NCBI RefSeq assembly: GCF_021130785.1
Contig: NW_025776832.1
Location: 207,012 to 271,011, forward strand
From: Homalodisca vitripennis
Lineage: Eukaryota > Arthropoda > Insecta > Hemiptera > Cicadellidae
Length of the DNA stretch: 64,000 nucleotides
Reading direction: 5' to 3'
Below the pieces are notes generated by a model. That model did not search any database and was not told the origin of the DNA. It saw only the letters and a program-made list of their open reading frames with translations. Made by a program: the position numbers and the translations under genes. This document shows, piece after piece, positions 24,700 to 35,670 of this stretch; the first letter of the stretch is position 1, and each line of letters begins with the position of its first letter.

Positions 24700-25275
24700 C
24701 ATTAAAGCTGGTTACGTTTAGATGCAAATTTGTTTACGTGTGAAATGATAATCGCATATAGGCATTTTAACCAAATTTCATAAATAATATATAACCACTA
24801 ACTCTGGCTAGGTTTAGATGTGTATTTGATTACGTTTGAAATGACAAGCTCAAACCGGCACACAAACCGAATACAAGAATTAATATATAAAATTTTTATT
24901 AACTATGGCTAGGTTTAGATTGTTATTTGTTTCCGTGTAATGTCTAGACCAAACATTCATTCGAACCAAATTTATGGATAAATTATAACGTTTACATTAA
25001 CTCTGGGTGGGTTTAGGTTCTTATTTGTATAATTTTGAAATGAAAAACCCAAACCGTTAGTCGAAACAAGTTTCTAGAATAGTGTACAATGTATTCACTA
25101 ACTCTGGCTATGTTTAGATGCTTATTTGTTTACTAATCATGTAAACCTAGCCAGAGTAAATGTGAACGTTATCGGTTATACTGAAAATTCGGTTAGATTG
25201 CAGGTTTTGTTTTAAATTCACATGAATAATAAATCAACATCTAAACCTAGCCAGAGACAAGGCCAACGTTATAGA
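24700..25275. repeat. Diverged tandem repeat followed by inverted copies
   Basis: About five diverged units of roughly 100 bp run on the plus strand, each with CTGGCTAGGTTTAGATG or a variant (24706, 24806, 24906, 25006 and 25103) followed by TTATTTGTTTACGT and later AAACC. They are followed by at least two units in the opposite orientation, with CCTAGCCAGAGT at about 25145 and ATCTAAACCTAGCCAGAG at 25238, each leading to AACGTTAT. The cluster could fold back on itself. Confidence 0.8.
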
Positions 25276-25871
25276 TTAATTCAGAAATGTAACTTGAGTA
25301 GCCTACTGGTTTGGGCTTGTAATTTTACATTTTTATAATACAGTTAATTTGTGATCAATATTTATTTTGCTAACCTTAATTTTTTTTTAATTTGAAATAT
25401 ACAAATCAATATTCATATATTGATGATTATTGTCCCTACTCATAGGGACAAAATAATAGAGGCTTTGTTTCTTTTCACACACACACACACACATGTGTTA
25501 TTTAAAAGTACGTATATTATTCTGTATTATTACATATTTTTATTATTATTTTTGAAATTTTTACGTAGGACTGACAGTTTTTGGGAGATCATAATCATTT
25601 TGAAATAAAATCATTAATAAAATTATTTAAATTTATTTTTATTTCCCTTTTAGTTAAAATAACTGCAACCATTACAAGTTTTACTACACTGGATCATTTT
25701 TTTTTAATACATATGAATAAACAGACATTAACAAAGCGAAATAGGTCATAAGTTCATATTAATTTTTTGTGTCTACTACCACATCCTGAAGTTTTGCCAA
25801 CCTCTCGCAAATCGCTCTGTATGTAATTGTATTAATCAAAACATCTAAAATAATGTTTTATAACAAATAAA
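25276..25871. other. AT-rich DNA with a short (CA)n run
   Basis: A (CA)n run lies at about 25476-25493. No gene recognised. Confidence 0.5.
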
Positions 25872-26335
25872 TTATGAATCACAATACAAGTTCACGCTCG
25901 GCTGCTGGACTATCAAGTTAATGGTATTACTCTGTCGACCAACAAAGCTCAGCTGTAGTGGTTGTCGGTCAGCCGTTAAAGAACTCCAGACAAACAGCAC
26001 AAGAAAACGAAATACATGTTCTATATAAATAAATTGTATATCACAATACAAGTTCACGCTCGGCTGCTGGACTATCAAGTTAATGGTATTACTCTGTCGA
26101 CCAACAAAGTTCAGCTGTAGTGGTTGTCGGTCACCCCGGTCAGCCGATACAGAACTCCAGACAAACAGCACAGGAAAACGAAATACATGTTCTATAACAA
26201 ATCAATTGTGTATCACAATACAAGTTCACGCTCGGCTGCTGGACTATCAAGTTAATGGTATTACTCTGTCGACCAACAAAGTTCAGCTGTAGTGGTTGTC
26301 TGTCAGCCGTTACAGAACTTTAGACAAACAGCACA
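25872..26335. repeat. 166-172-bp tandem repeat, three copies
   Basis: Three copies start with ATCACAATACAAGTTCACGC at about 25878, 26042 and 26214 and share GGCTGCTGGACTATCAAG, GTCGACCAACAAAG and AGACAAACAGCACA. The second copy has a small extra duplication, CCCCGGTCAG. Short frames on both strands here only read through the repeat and do not encode a recognisable protein. Confidence 0.95.
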
Positions 26336-26397
26336 AGCAAACAAAATAATCCACATCGTGAGTTGAACAATAAGATTTATTGGAAAATAATTAGTTC

Positions 26398-26545
26398 ATC
26401 GTGATGACCTATAATCGGTACCTTAAAAATTAATCTGTATAATACAATTGTTGAAAAACATTCTCATTAATCGTGATGACCTATAATCGATACCTTAGAA
26501 ATTAATCTGTATAATACAATTGTTGAAAAACATTATCATTAATTT
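26398..26545. repeat. 72-bp tandem duplication
   Basis: Two copies of TCGTGATGACCTATAATCG through GTTGAAAAACATT start at 26399 and 26471 and differ at only a few positions. Confidence 0.95.
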
Positions 26546-28329
26546 TTTTATGAACAACGAGTGTTGGCATTACCTTAACGAAAAGAAATTAATTAGCATT
26601 GTTACTTCAGTACTTTCATTGTCAAGGATGATGGATTGAGAGCTTATTATTTTGTAATTAATATCCAGCGTTTGATAGATTACTTGATTGCAGACAATTG
26701 ATATTTTAGCTAGACGCAACACTTTGAATACATTTTTGAAAATAATTACGTTTTATCTCAATATCGTAAACTTCAGTGTCTAACATTTTAGTTGGAAATA
26801 TATTTTTAAAATAACAGAACCTAATCATTCAATTCAAGTGAAATTATAAACTTAACGTTTTGGAAATTAACTGGTTACAAAAGCTTCAACTAGGTCCCAA
26901 GATATATTAACAATTTACTTCCGGGCTAAGATATCTCCAGTGAGTTTGCCTTGTCCAGACGAAGAAAATATCTAAGTCGGACTGAAAAGCCCTACGTCTA
27001 CGAACTTAAATCGACTAACATTATAAAGGTGTCTATTTCCACCTTTTAAATTCACTTTCAGTCATGGGTGCCACAATTGCTCTGATTACTAAAACATATA
27101 CATACTGAATATTGACCTTTGAAATCTTCTTCTGGTATAAGATATTTAAACTACTATAGTTGAGTTTGGCTAATTTTTTGACATCATTTATCTCGTTTTT
27201 TTACTCCGATCAAAAAATACAAGTATACATAAGCTTACAAGACAACATCAGTCAAAAAGAATCCAATCCCGTCGCTTGTGTTCTGATGCCCAACACATCC
27301 ATAAGAATAAGAGTGGCTAATCCTTAGAACTGAGTTTGTACGATACTTCAAAATATCATTTATGATAAATTTTGTGAGATGTAAATCTCGTTATTTTTCG
27401 TAATCTACTCTGTTAATGAATAGCTCGTTTCTATCAATCCACCTCCTTTCCTTATTAAACCACAGTAAAAACGTCCTACCTATTACCTGTAAATTCCTAT
27501 CGCTATTTTCGAATAAATTCAAAAATCCACATGTTTGATGAATAAGATGGGTTTAAATTAATATTTAAAATATATACAAAAATATATTAATTAAGTACTG
27601 TATGTTTAATAGTTTCTACAATTATTACGTAAACTAATGTTTTACGTACTCTGTAGCGAAATTCAACTGAGAGCATGTCGTTCAATGTTAGATACATTTT
27701 GATATGTTTCGAAAATAATTATTTTTCAAGACTAAAATATTCTGAGAAGCTTTTCTCTCCACACATATCTTCCTTGGATTAAAAAAATAATTCGTCGAAT
27801 TGGTGCAACCATTGTACAGATTACCTCTTACCAACACATATAGCGATTAGTTTTCATTTGTAAGGTTAGATTTTTCATCTTATGCATATCTTCACTGAGA
27901 TATATATTCGGTACATCTGTCCTACTATTAAATTTTCTTGCTCTAATATCTATACGGAACTACATCCAAATAAAGTACATAAATAAATAAATATTAATGT
28001 TAAAACTATTAAAAATACACCAACTAAATATTTGTATGAGTTGTATACATTAGTATTACATTACTCGATGATCAAAAACTTTGAATATTTGCTTGGATCA
28101 TCTTAGGTGGCAATATTGTAATCAGCTATTAAAGTCTGTTGTATTTTCTGGAATTCGATAAAAAAGAAAACACTTTTCGAAGAGCTTCAAAACATTTCCC
28201 GAACGAAACTAACTCAGTATTTTCATTACTCGCCTGTTAGATACCAAATATTAATGCAGTTAGGAAACCAACTTTGATAGGATTATCGATCTCAACAATC
28301 GCTATTTAGGAAATCGATTGTAACGGATA
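26546..28329. other. AT-rich DNA, nothing recognised
   Basis: No substantial open frame or repeat structure. Confidence 0.5.
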
Positions 28330-28745
28330 AAGACTGTTCAGGGAGACACCGGACATTACATATGGATAGAAACTCCTTGTTAACTTCGAGACACAATGAG
28401 TTACTGAGTCACTGTTATTAATAATAATAATGATGAATGGGAGGTCCTTAAGATTAACTCCAGATGGTTTATGCTCATTAAAACGGTATTAATTTAAAAA
28501 AGAGTTGCCAAGTAGTTGTTTACTTTTAATTCTAAAGAGTGAAATATTGTTGAGAAAGACGTCTGACATTTCATAAAGCAAGAAAAATATTCTTAACTTC
28601 AAGACACAACAAGTAATCGAGTCGCTGTTTAATAATTATTATAATGAATGGAAGGTTTTTAATAGGAACTCTAGCGGTTTATGTTGTTAAAAAGGTATTT
28701 TTAAATCAAGACACAGAGAGTTACCAAGTAACTGTTTACTTATTA
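28330..28745. repeat. Diverged direct repeat, about 213-bp period
   Basis: The block TTAACTTCGAGACACAATGA through GAATGGGAGGT and GGTTTATG at about 28380 recurs at about 28594 as TTAACTTCAAGACACAACAA with the same order of sub-motifs. A third partial match, AAGACACAGAGAGTTACC, lies near 28700. Confidence 0.75.
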
Positions 28746-29010
28746 TTATCCAAATACGGGTGTGATTAGAATTGTATCAATATACTATGCAATGATTTAA
28801 ACTGTTTGAGAACAACAACTGTGCTTAAGAGTCTAAACTTGAATTAAATTATATTCAGTGCTATTTTTTCGTGTCTTACAATTATAAAATACTTATATTT
28901 TATATAAGTATTATATTATATATACTGTAATACTTTTCTATATGTCCAAATGTCCAACACAGGCGTTTATAAGTTTAACGTAAATTTATAAACAGATTTC
29001 TGTACAACAC

Positions 29011-29090
29011 ATCGTATATTCATTCATAAGTACAATTAATTACACCTCAGATCGTAGGTTCATTCATAAGTACAATTAATTACACCTCAG
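29011..29090. repeat. 40-bp tandem duplication
   Basis: ATCGTATATT and ATCGTAGGTT each lead into CATTCATAAGTACAATTAAT and TACACCTCAG. The second copy abuts the 118-bp array. Confidence 0.95.
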
Positions 29091-29890
29091 AACGTAAGTG
29101 TTCGCCACGGAATGTGAAAACACCAACACAGCATAATGTTAATGACAGCTTTGCGTGTGTTCTGTTACAGATTCAATGTGGCTAGGATGACGAGGTGTTC
29201 TGTCTAAGAACGTAAATGTTCGCCACGGAATGTGAAAACACCAACACAGCATAATGTTAATGACAGCTTTGCGTGTGTTCTGTTACAGATTCAATGTGGC
29301 TAGGATGACGAGGTGTTCTGTCTAAGAACGTAAATGTTCGCCACGGAATGTGAAAACACCAACACAGCATAATGTTAATGACAGCTTTGCGTGTGTTCTG
29401 TTACAGATTCAATGTGGCTAGGATAACGAGGTGTTCTGTCTAAGAACGTAAATGTTCGCCACGGAATGTGAAAACACCAACACAGCATAATGTTAATGAC
29501 AGCTTTGCGTGTGTTCTGTTACAGATATAATGTGGCTAGGATGACGAGGTGTTCTGTATAAGAACGTAAATGTTCGCCACGGAATGTGAAAACACCAACA
29601 CATCATAATGTTAATGACAGCTTTGCGTGTGTTCTGTTACAGATATAATGTGGCTAGGATGACGAGGTGTTCTGTATAAGAACGTAAATGTTCGCCACGG
29701 AATGTGAAAACACCAACACAGCATAATGTTAATGACAGCTTTGCGTGTGTTCTGTTACAGATATAATGTGGCTAGGATGACGAGGTGTTCTGTATAAGAA
29801 CGTAAATGTTCGCCACGGAATGTGAAAACACCAACACAGCATAATGTTAATGACAGCTTTGCGTGTGTTCTGTTAAAGGTTCAATAGCCA
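29091..29890. repeat. 118-bp satellite array (6.8 copies)
   Basis: Units begin AACGTAAATGTTCGCCACGG at 29209, 29327, 29445, 29563, 29681 and 29799, all exactly 118 bp apart; the first unit at 29091 has one change. Two subtypes differ at CAGATTCAATG versus CAGATATAATG and TCTGTCTA versus TCTGTATA. Each junction forms the small inverted repeat GAACGTAAATGTTC. The last unit is truncated at GTTAAAGGTTC. Confidence 0.97.
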
Positions 29891-30518
29891 CTAAAGCGCT
29901 CTAGCGGTGATAAGTTGCATTTGACGTGTTGCGTTCCTAGTGTTGGCGATTCACGAGTGATTTAATATTCTTTCGTTGTCTTAAGAAACATTAAATTTAT
30001 ACGACAATTCTAATACATAGGGCATTGGATATTCCGAATCAAATAATACTAGAATAACTATTTCTTAACACAACACTGTTTGAACCTTGTTTATTATAGT
30101 TAAATAAATATTATATTGTTTACAATATAACCTAAAACAAATTAAATCAGGGATTAATTTTGAATAGCGTGACTATAATATGAGATTGCTACATTTTGTA
30201 ATGATTCTACAATAACCTGGTAATAAAGGAAGGAATAACTTTGACCAATATTATAAATGTATTTAATATAAAATACTCCTTCCGGAACAGTTATAAGGTT
30301 GTATCAGTGGAGCTGACACCTATGTCAGATATCACATGTCGTAGATTTTTTACACCTATTTAAATATTTTATAATCACATTCTCATAAAACAAAAACCTC
30401 CAAATAACTAATAGATAACTACTAAAACCCAACAGATCTTAGACACAAATGACTTTGTAAACGTATACAATCCATAGTCCACATATGGTATTGAATGAAA
30501 GAATTTAAATATAAATAA

Positions 30519-30520
<2 letters not shown>
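29891..30520. other. AT-rich DNA, nothing recognised
   Basis: No gene or repeat recognised beyond the array end. Confidence 0.5.

Positions 30521-30590
<70 letters not shown>
30521..30590. repeat. (AC)35 microsatellite
   Basis: Seventy uninterrupted bases of alternating A and C. The minus-strand frame across it encodes a Val-Cys run and is an artefact. Confidence 0.98.
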
Positions 30591-30595
<5 letters not shown>

Positions 30596-32378
30596 GGCTG
30601 GTCATCAGTGTTACAAAAATTTTTGGGTGAAATTGCAAAGTAAATGAAGTGTAATTATGCATGTAAGAGGTTCCAAGTCGAAAAATTGGCTTCAAAAAGA
30701 ATTATTTAAAGTTTTTCTAAAATAACCATGTTTTTAAACATATGACAGCAATTTCTCAACTACCTGTAAACGGATTTGAGTAAATGACGTAATTTTCGTA
30801 TTCTAAATTAAGTTTTGAATAGGAGTAAGTGAACATTTTAAAGGATCAATAATAAAAACTCCATTGTTAATAGTTCCAAAGTTTAAAATTTAATTATCTA
30901 TTAAAAATAAAAAAACATTGATCTATTTTATATTTCTACACCCTGTATACATGAAGGTAGCTAAATATTTTAAAAACTGCGCTTTAATTAAAAGCTCAGA
31001 TAAGCGAATGATGCAAAGCATATGGTTTATTAAGTGCTTTTAAATTATAAGCCATTATTTACTTAATTGGGGTTTTGATTTGGTAGCATTACAAAGTAAA
31101 AGCCTGTTCAACTTTGTTGGAATATTTTAGCATAAAATAATGTGATTAATGAAACAAATAAAATCATTTATGCTGTAATAAAATGTAATTAAAGCTCCTT
31201 GAAAGGCAAGCTAATCACAAAGGTCGTGTATTTAAACTCACTCAAATTAAACGGTTACGGGTAGGAATTCAACTACGTAGTGGCAAACTGTTAAACTGCC
31301 AAACTTGGAGGTGACAAAAGCCTTCCTATTATTATCCAATGTTCTGCTATTATTATTTTTCCGTACTAGTAACTTCAAATACACCAAATATCATTTATGT
31401 TTATATAAAGTTGTCTTATAGACAAGTACAGTTCTTTACTATATTTTCTGTTAGTAAAATTTAAAATTTTCGATTTTTACATAAAATTCCTTTTTAATGC
31501 TGTTTTTTTTTTAATTTTTATATAGGTAGTTCAATGAAATTTAAAAATAATCGACTAAAATTGTTGTTACTTATATATGAGCGTATTATTCACTATTACT
31601 ATACAAGATCTTATATGAGAGATTGGTATAACTTATAACTAATACTCTTTATTGCAGGAAACAAAGAACTATAATTGTATTGCAAGCGTCATATAAACAA
31701 AATAAAAGGCCTAATCTAATAAATAATAAAATTTATAGTAAATAAATAGATAAATATAAATTTAAGTTCACATCTTAGACACGTGCCACCTGTCGTCGGT
31801 TCCTCGACTGTGGCCGACTTTCTTTGGTTATCAGATGTGGAGTTAACAAAATATGTTTTAATTGTTACTGATGACTATCCCAGCGGCTCATCTAAACTCG
31901 TCAACTTAGTAAGAAGTAAGTTGACACTAGGAAGTGTTTTAGTCGAAATCTAAATTGTTGTGGTTATTGACGCGTTTGATCTATTCAGGGAGGTTATTGA
32001 TTAGCCTGTTACCAACCTGAGACGTTAAGTATTAAAATCCAGTAGTTTTGTACTGTGCTATACGAAATTCGTCCCAGCCTCTAATTCTGTATTGGTGTAC
32101 CTCGCTACCCCGAAGTGAGACACCTTGAATCGGTAGTATAGCACGACGTCGAGAATATAGAGGCTAGGCAAAGTCAGCAATCCAAGCTCCTGGAAGGCCA
32201 CTTTCCACGACTCATTGCGGTTTAATTTGTGAATGACAGGTTTGTAGAGTTTAGATATATATATATAGCTTAAAGTAAAAAGTAAATATTAATGCTTATT
32301 TAAATTTTGGTTATTTTTCATATGTTGTGCAGTAAACAATTGTGACCATCCCTGCCCGTGTTACATCACGCAAACAAA
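30591..32378. other. AT-rich DNA, nothing firm
   Basis: TACACCCTGTATAC at about 30939 resembles ends of Tc1/mariner-type elements and matches GACACCCTGTATAC near 45279, but no second terminus was found. About 31770-32220 is less AT-rich without recognisable coding content. Confidence 0.4.
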
Positions 32379-32510
32379 GCCAATCGCCTATTTGTGAGCT
32401 GGACATTTCCACAGTACAATAATTACTAGAAATAAAACCATAAAATACTCCAGGGCGGGTGACATGCAACAACACGTAAAATCTGTTTGCACTGTGTGAC
32501 CAAAGCGAAC
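32379..32510 (-). repeat. Dispersed repeat, minus-strand copy (partner at 48626-48745)
   Basis: Read on the minus strand, CAGTGCAAACAG leads to CTGGAGTATTTTATGG, then TTTTATTTCTAGTAATTATT, GTACTGTGGAAATGTCC and CACAAATAGGCGATTGGC. The same order is found on the plus strand at 48626-48745. Both copies lie in open frames giving similar peptides (FYGFISSNYCTVEM versus FYSFISCDHCTMEI), so the repeat may once have been coding. The family is unknown. Confidence 0.7.
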
Positions 32511-33689
32511 TCACCCAAGGTGCAAACACTCATGACAGAAGACTAAAGAAGTGCTGACATCTAGTAGATAACGCCAGAAACTACTTGCGCAAAGCACAGT
32601 TGTCAGAATTCCCTCATGGCTCCAGCAGGGACAATATAACTATGTGTAATATTATGTCAGTAGCGTACTTTTACGTAATCGCTAAAAACTTAATATTACG
32701 TCAAAACCGTGAAAGAATAATAGTTAACGTTATCACATTTTCATATTTTCGGAATCATATAATAACCAAGTATTTTCTGTTCAATGAACATGGAATAAAT
32801 TTGGACCCTAAAAGTCACAACTGGGGATAGAAGTATATCAACTTCTGTGTTTCATAAATACCTCAAGAATTTTGGCATACAATCTAAATTCGCTGTCAGT
32901 AAATCACTTCGTTATATTAATAGTGGCTAATTTCACTTCAATACTAGAATATCACAAGTTTTATACACGTATATGACATATGTTAATAAGTATTTATTTT
33001 AACTTAGTTGCTGACACATATACGACACCTATATGCTTTAACACTACATATTATGTGTATGTTATTTATATATTAAAGCTAGAAGAATATACAAACATTC
33101 CGTAAGAAACACGTACCTCAGTATATTAAATAACTTTGCCAAATATCAGAGCTTGATGTCTCCAAAGACATTATGCAAACAAGTCTCGTCTTTATGAGAG
33201 ACGAGCCTGCGAGGGAAATGATGCAACTCAGCATAGCTTCATTTGGCGTTTAATACATAAAATGTAAAAATAAATTGTATTGAGAGTGATTCTTTTTACG
33301 TTTAGTACGAATAGTACAATTTTAATTTTATTCGTTTACATTGTGTGTTGTGTTGATAGTCTCACAGTAATCAATATTTTATGTTCTCCCATCGGCATTT
33401 TTTTGTTTTAAGCTGTTAGTTCTAAACTTAAGTTTTAATTAAAATAATAAATACAACCAAATTACACCAACAATTGTACTTCAAATACACTGTACATCTA
33501 CGTTAAATAAGCTTAGCACAACTTAAATACGATTTGGCAATGGTGAGTCACATGATTTTTTTAAATCTAACTATCAAGGTCTTAAAACCGAGCACAGATT
33601 TACACTTCTTTATCTGTATAGCTCAGGCTGCTCATGGGCTGGTATAACTACATAAAATAATCTAAGCCATTTTTCTTATATTTAAGAAC
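32511..33689. other. AT-rich DNA, nothing recognised
   Basis: A plus-strand frame at 32585-32830 has no motif or context to support it. Confidence 0.5.
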
Positions 33690-33893
33690 CCCACAGAGCA
33701 TCCTTGAATTCGTGCGTTTGGAGTTCTTCTATCCCTCTTTCCATAAGCTTTGTGCGATTATCTCAAAAAAGATACTTGAAAGTTGGTACAGGGGTTCACC
33801 TTCGTTCAGAGGAATACCGCTGTAGAATAAAGGGTCATAAAGTCAAAGTACACTTCGTATTTCTGTCAGTGTGTCCATCTATGCGACAACTCT
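33690..33893 (+). repeat. Dispersed repeat head flanking the satellite
   Basis: Single-copy sequence with TTGAAAGTTGGTACAG and GTTCACCTTCGTTCAG leads without a break into the first 118-bp satellite unit through TCTGTCAGTGTGTCCATCTA and TGCGACAACTCTAGAACG. It appears to be the unamplified part of the repeat from which the satellite units were cut. Confidence 0.55.
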
Positions 33894-34465
33894 AGAACGA
33901 TCCTGGAGACTTGGAACGTGGAATGTAGGCTTTTCTTGGTCCAAAGAAGGTTCTTATTGATATTGGTGTAAAACCGCCATTGTTCAGTCTGTCTTTACGA
34001 TAGCTCTTGATAGAACGATCCTAGAGACTTGGAACGTGGAATGTAGGCTTTTCTTGGTCCAAAGAAGGTTCTTTTGATATTGGTGTAAAACCGCCATTGT
34101 TCAGTCTGTCTTTACGATAGCTCTTGATAGAACGATCCTAGAGACTTGGAACGTGGAATGTAGGCTTTTCTTGGTCCAAAGAAGGTTCATATTGATATTG
34201 GTGTAAAACCGCAAATGTTCAGTTTGCCTTTACGATAGCTCTTGATAGAACGATCCTAGAGACTTGGAACGTGGAATGTAGGCTTTTCTTGGTCCAAAGA
34301 AGGTTCATATTGATATTGGTGTAAAACCGCCAATGTTCAGTTTGCCTTTACGATAGCTCTTGATAGAACGATCCTAGAGACTTGGAACGTGGAATGTAGG
34401 CTTTTCTTGGTCCAAAGAAGGTCCCTACTGATATTGGTGTAAAACCGCCAATGATCAGTCTGTCT
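33894..34465. repeat. 118-bp tandem array, about five copies
   Basis: Units start AGAACGATCC at 33894, 34012, 34129, 34247 and 34365. Each holds GAGACTTGGAACGTGGAATG, CTTTTCTTGGTCCAAAGAAG, TGGTGTAAAACCGCC and CAGTCTGTCTTTACGATAGC. Confidence 0.95.
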
Positions 34466-35670
34466 TGTCTGTCTTTACGATAACTCTTGATAGACATTAC
34501 AAGTCACGGAGACTTGACGCTTCATATAGTTGATTCATGGTCTGTTCATCTGTCTGTCTATGCGATAACTCTTGATAGACATTACAAGTCACGGAGACTT
34601 GACGCTTCATACAGTTGATTCATGGTCTGTTCATCTGTCTGTCTATGCGATAACTCTTGATAGACATTACAAGTCACGGAGACTTGACGCTTCATATAGT
34701 TGATTCATGGTCTGTTCATCTGTCTGTCTATGCGATAACTCTTGATAGACATTACAAGTCACGGAGACTTGACGCTTCATATAGTTGATTCATGGTCTGT
34801 TCATCTGTCTGTCTATGCGATAACTCTTGATAGACATTACAAGTCACGGAGACTTGACGCTTCATACAGTTGATTCATGGTCTGTTTATCTGTCTGTCTA
34901 TGCGATAACTCTTGATAGACATTACAAGTCACGGAGACTTGACGCTTCATATAGTTGATTCATGGTCTGTTCATCTGTCTGTCTATGCGATAACTCTTGA
35001 TAGACATTACAAGTCACGGAGACTTGACGCTTCATATAGTTGATTCATGGTCTGTTCATCTGTCTGTCTATGCGATAACTCTTGATAGACATTACAAGTC
35101 ACGGAGACTTGACGCTTCATACAGTTGATTCATGGTCTGTTCATCTGTCTGTCTATGCGATAACTCTTGATATGCATTACAAGTCACGGAGACTTGACGC
35201 TTCATACAGTTGATTCATGGTCTGTTCATCTGTCTGTCTATGCGATAACTCTTGATAGACATTACAAGTCATGGAGACTTGACACTTCATACAGTTGATT
35301 CTTGGTCTGTTCATCTGTCTGTCTGTGCGATAACTCTTGATAGACATTACAAGTCACGGAGACTTGACGCTTCATACAGTTGATTCGTGGTCTGTTCATC
35401 TGTCTGTCTGTGCAATAACTCTTGATAGACATTACAAGTCACGGAGACTTGACGCTTCATACAGTTGATTCTTGGTCTGTTCATCTATCTGTCTGTGCGA
35501 TAACTCTTGATAGACATTACAAGTCATGGAGACTTGACGCTTCATGCAGTTGACTAATGGTCTATTCATCTGTCTGTCTGTGCGATAACTCTTGATAGAC
35601 ATTACAAGTCATGGAGACTTGACGCTTCATACAGTTGATTCATGGTCTGTTCATCTGTCTGTCTGTGCAA
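34466..35670. repeat. 85-bp tandem array, 14 copies
   Basis: Units with TGCGATAACTCTTGATAGAC, TTACAAGTCACGGAGACTTG, ACGCTTCATA, GTTGATTCATGGTCTG and TTCATCTGTCTGTC recur at an 85-bp spacing from 34491 to 35596. The right half is more diverged than the left. The unit shares GATARCTCTTGATAGA, GGAGACTTG and TGGTC in the same order with the adjoining 118-bp units, so the two arrays derive from one ancestor. Confidence 0.97.

Noticed and set aside
25872..26292. Frames of 99 and 69 codons in the 166-172-bp repeat
   Set aside because: Both arise from three repeat copies and have no conserved domain; opposite strands are open at once.
30408..30695. Minus-strand 95-codon frame
   Set aside because: Its middle is the (AC)35 microsatellite read as Val-Cys; flanks have no motif.
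30930..30955. TACACCCTGTATAC here and GACACCCTGTATAC at about 45279 as ends of one transposon
   Set aside because: Both have the same orientation, and no inverted partner or transposase lies between them at a suitable distance.
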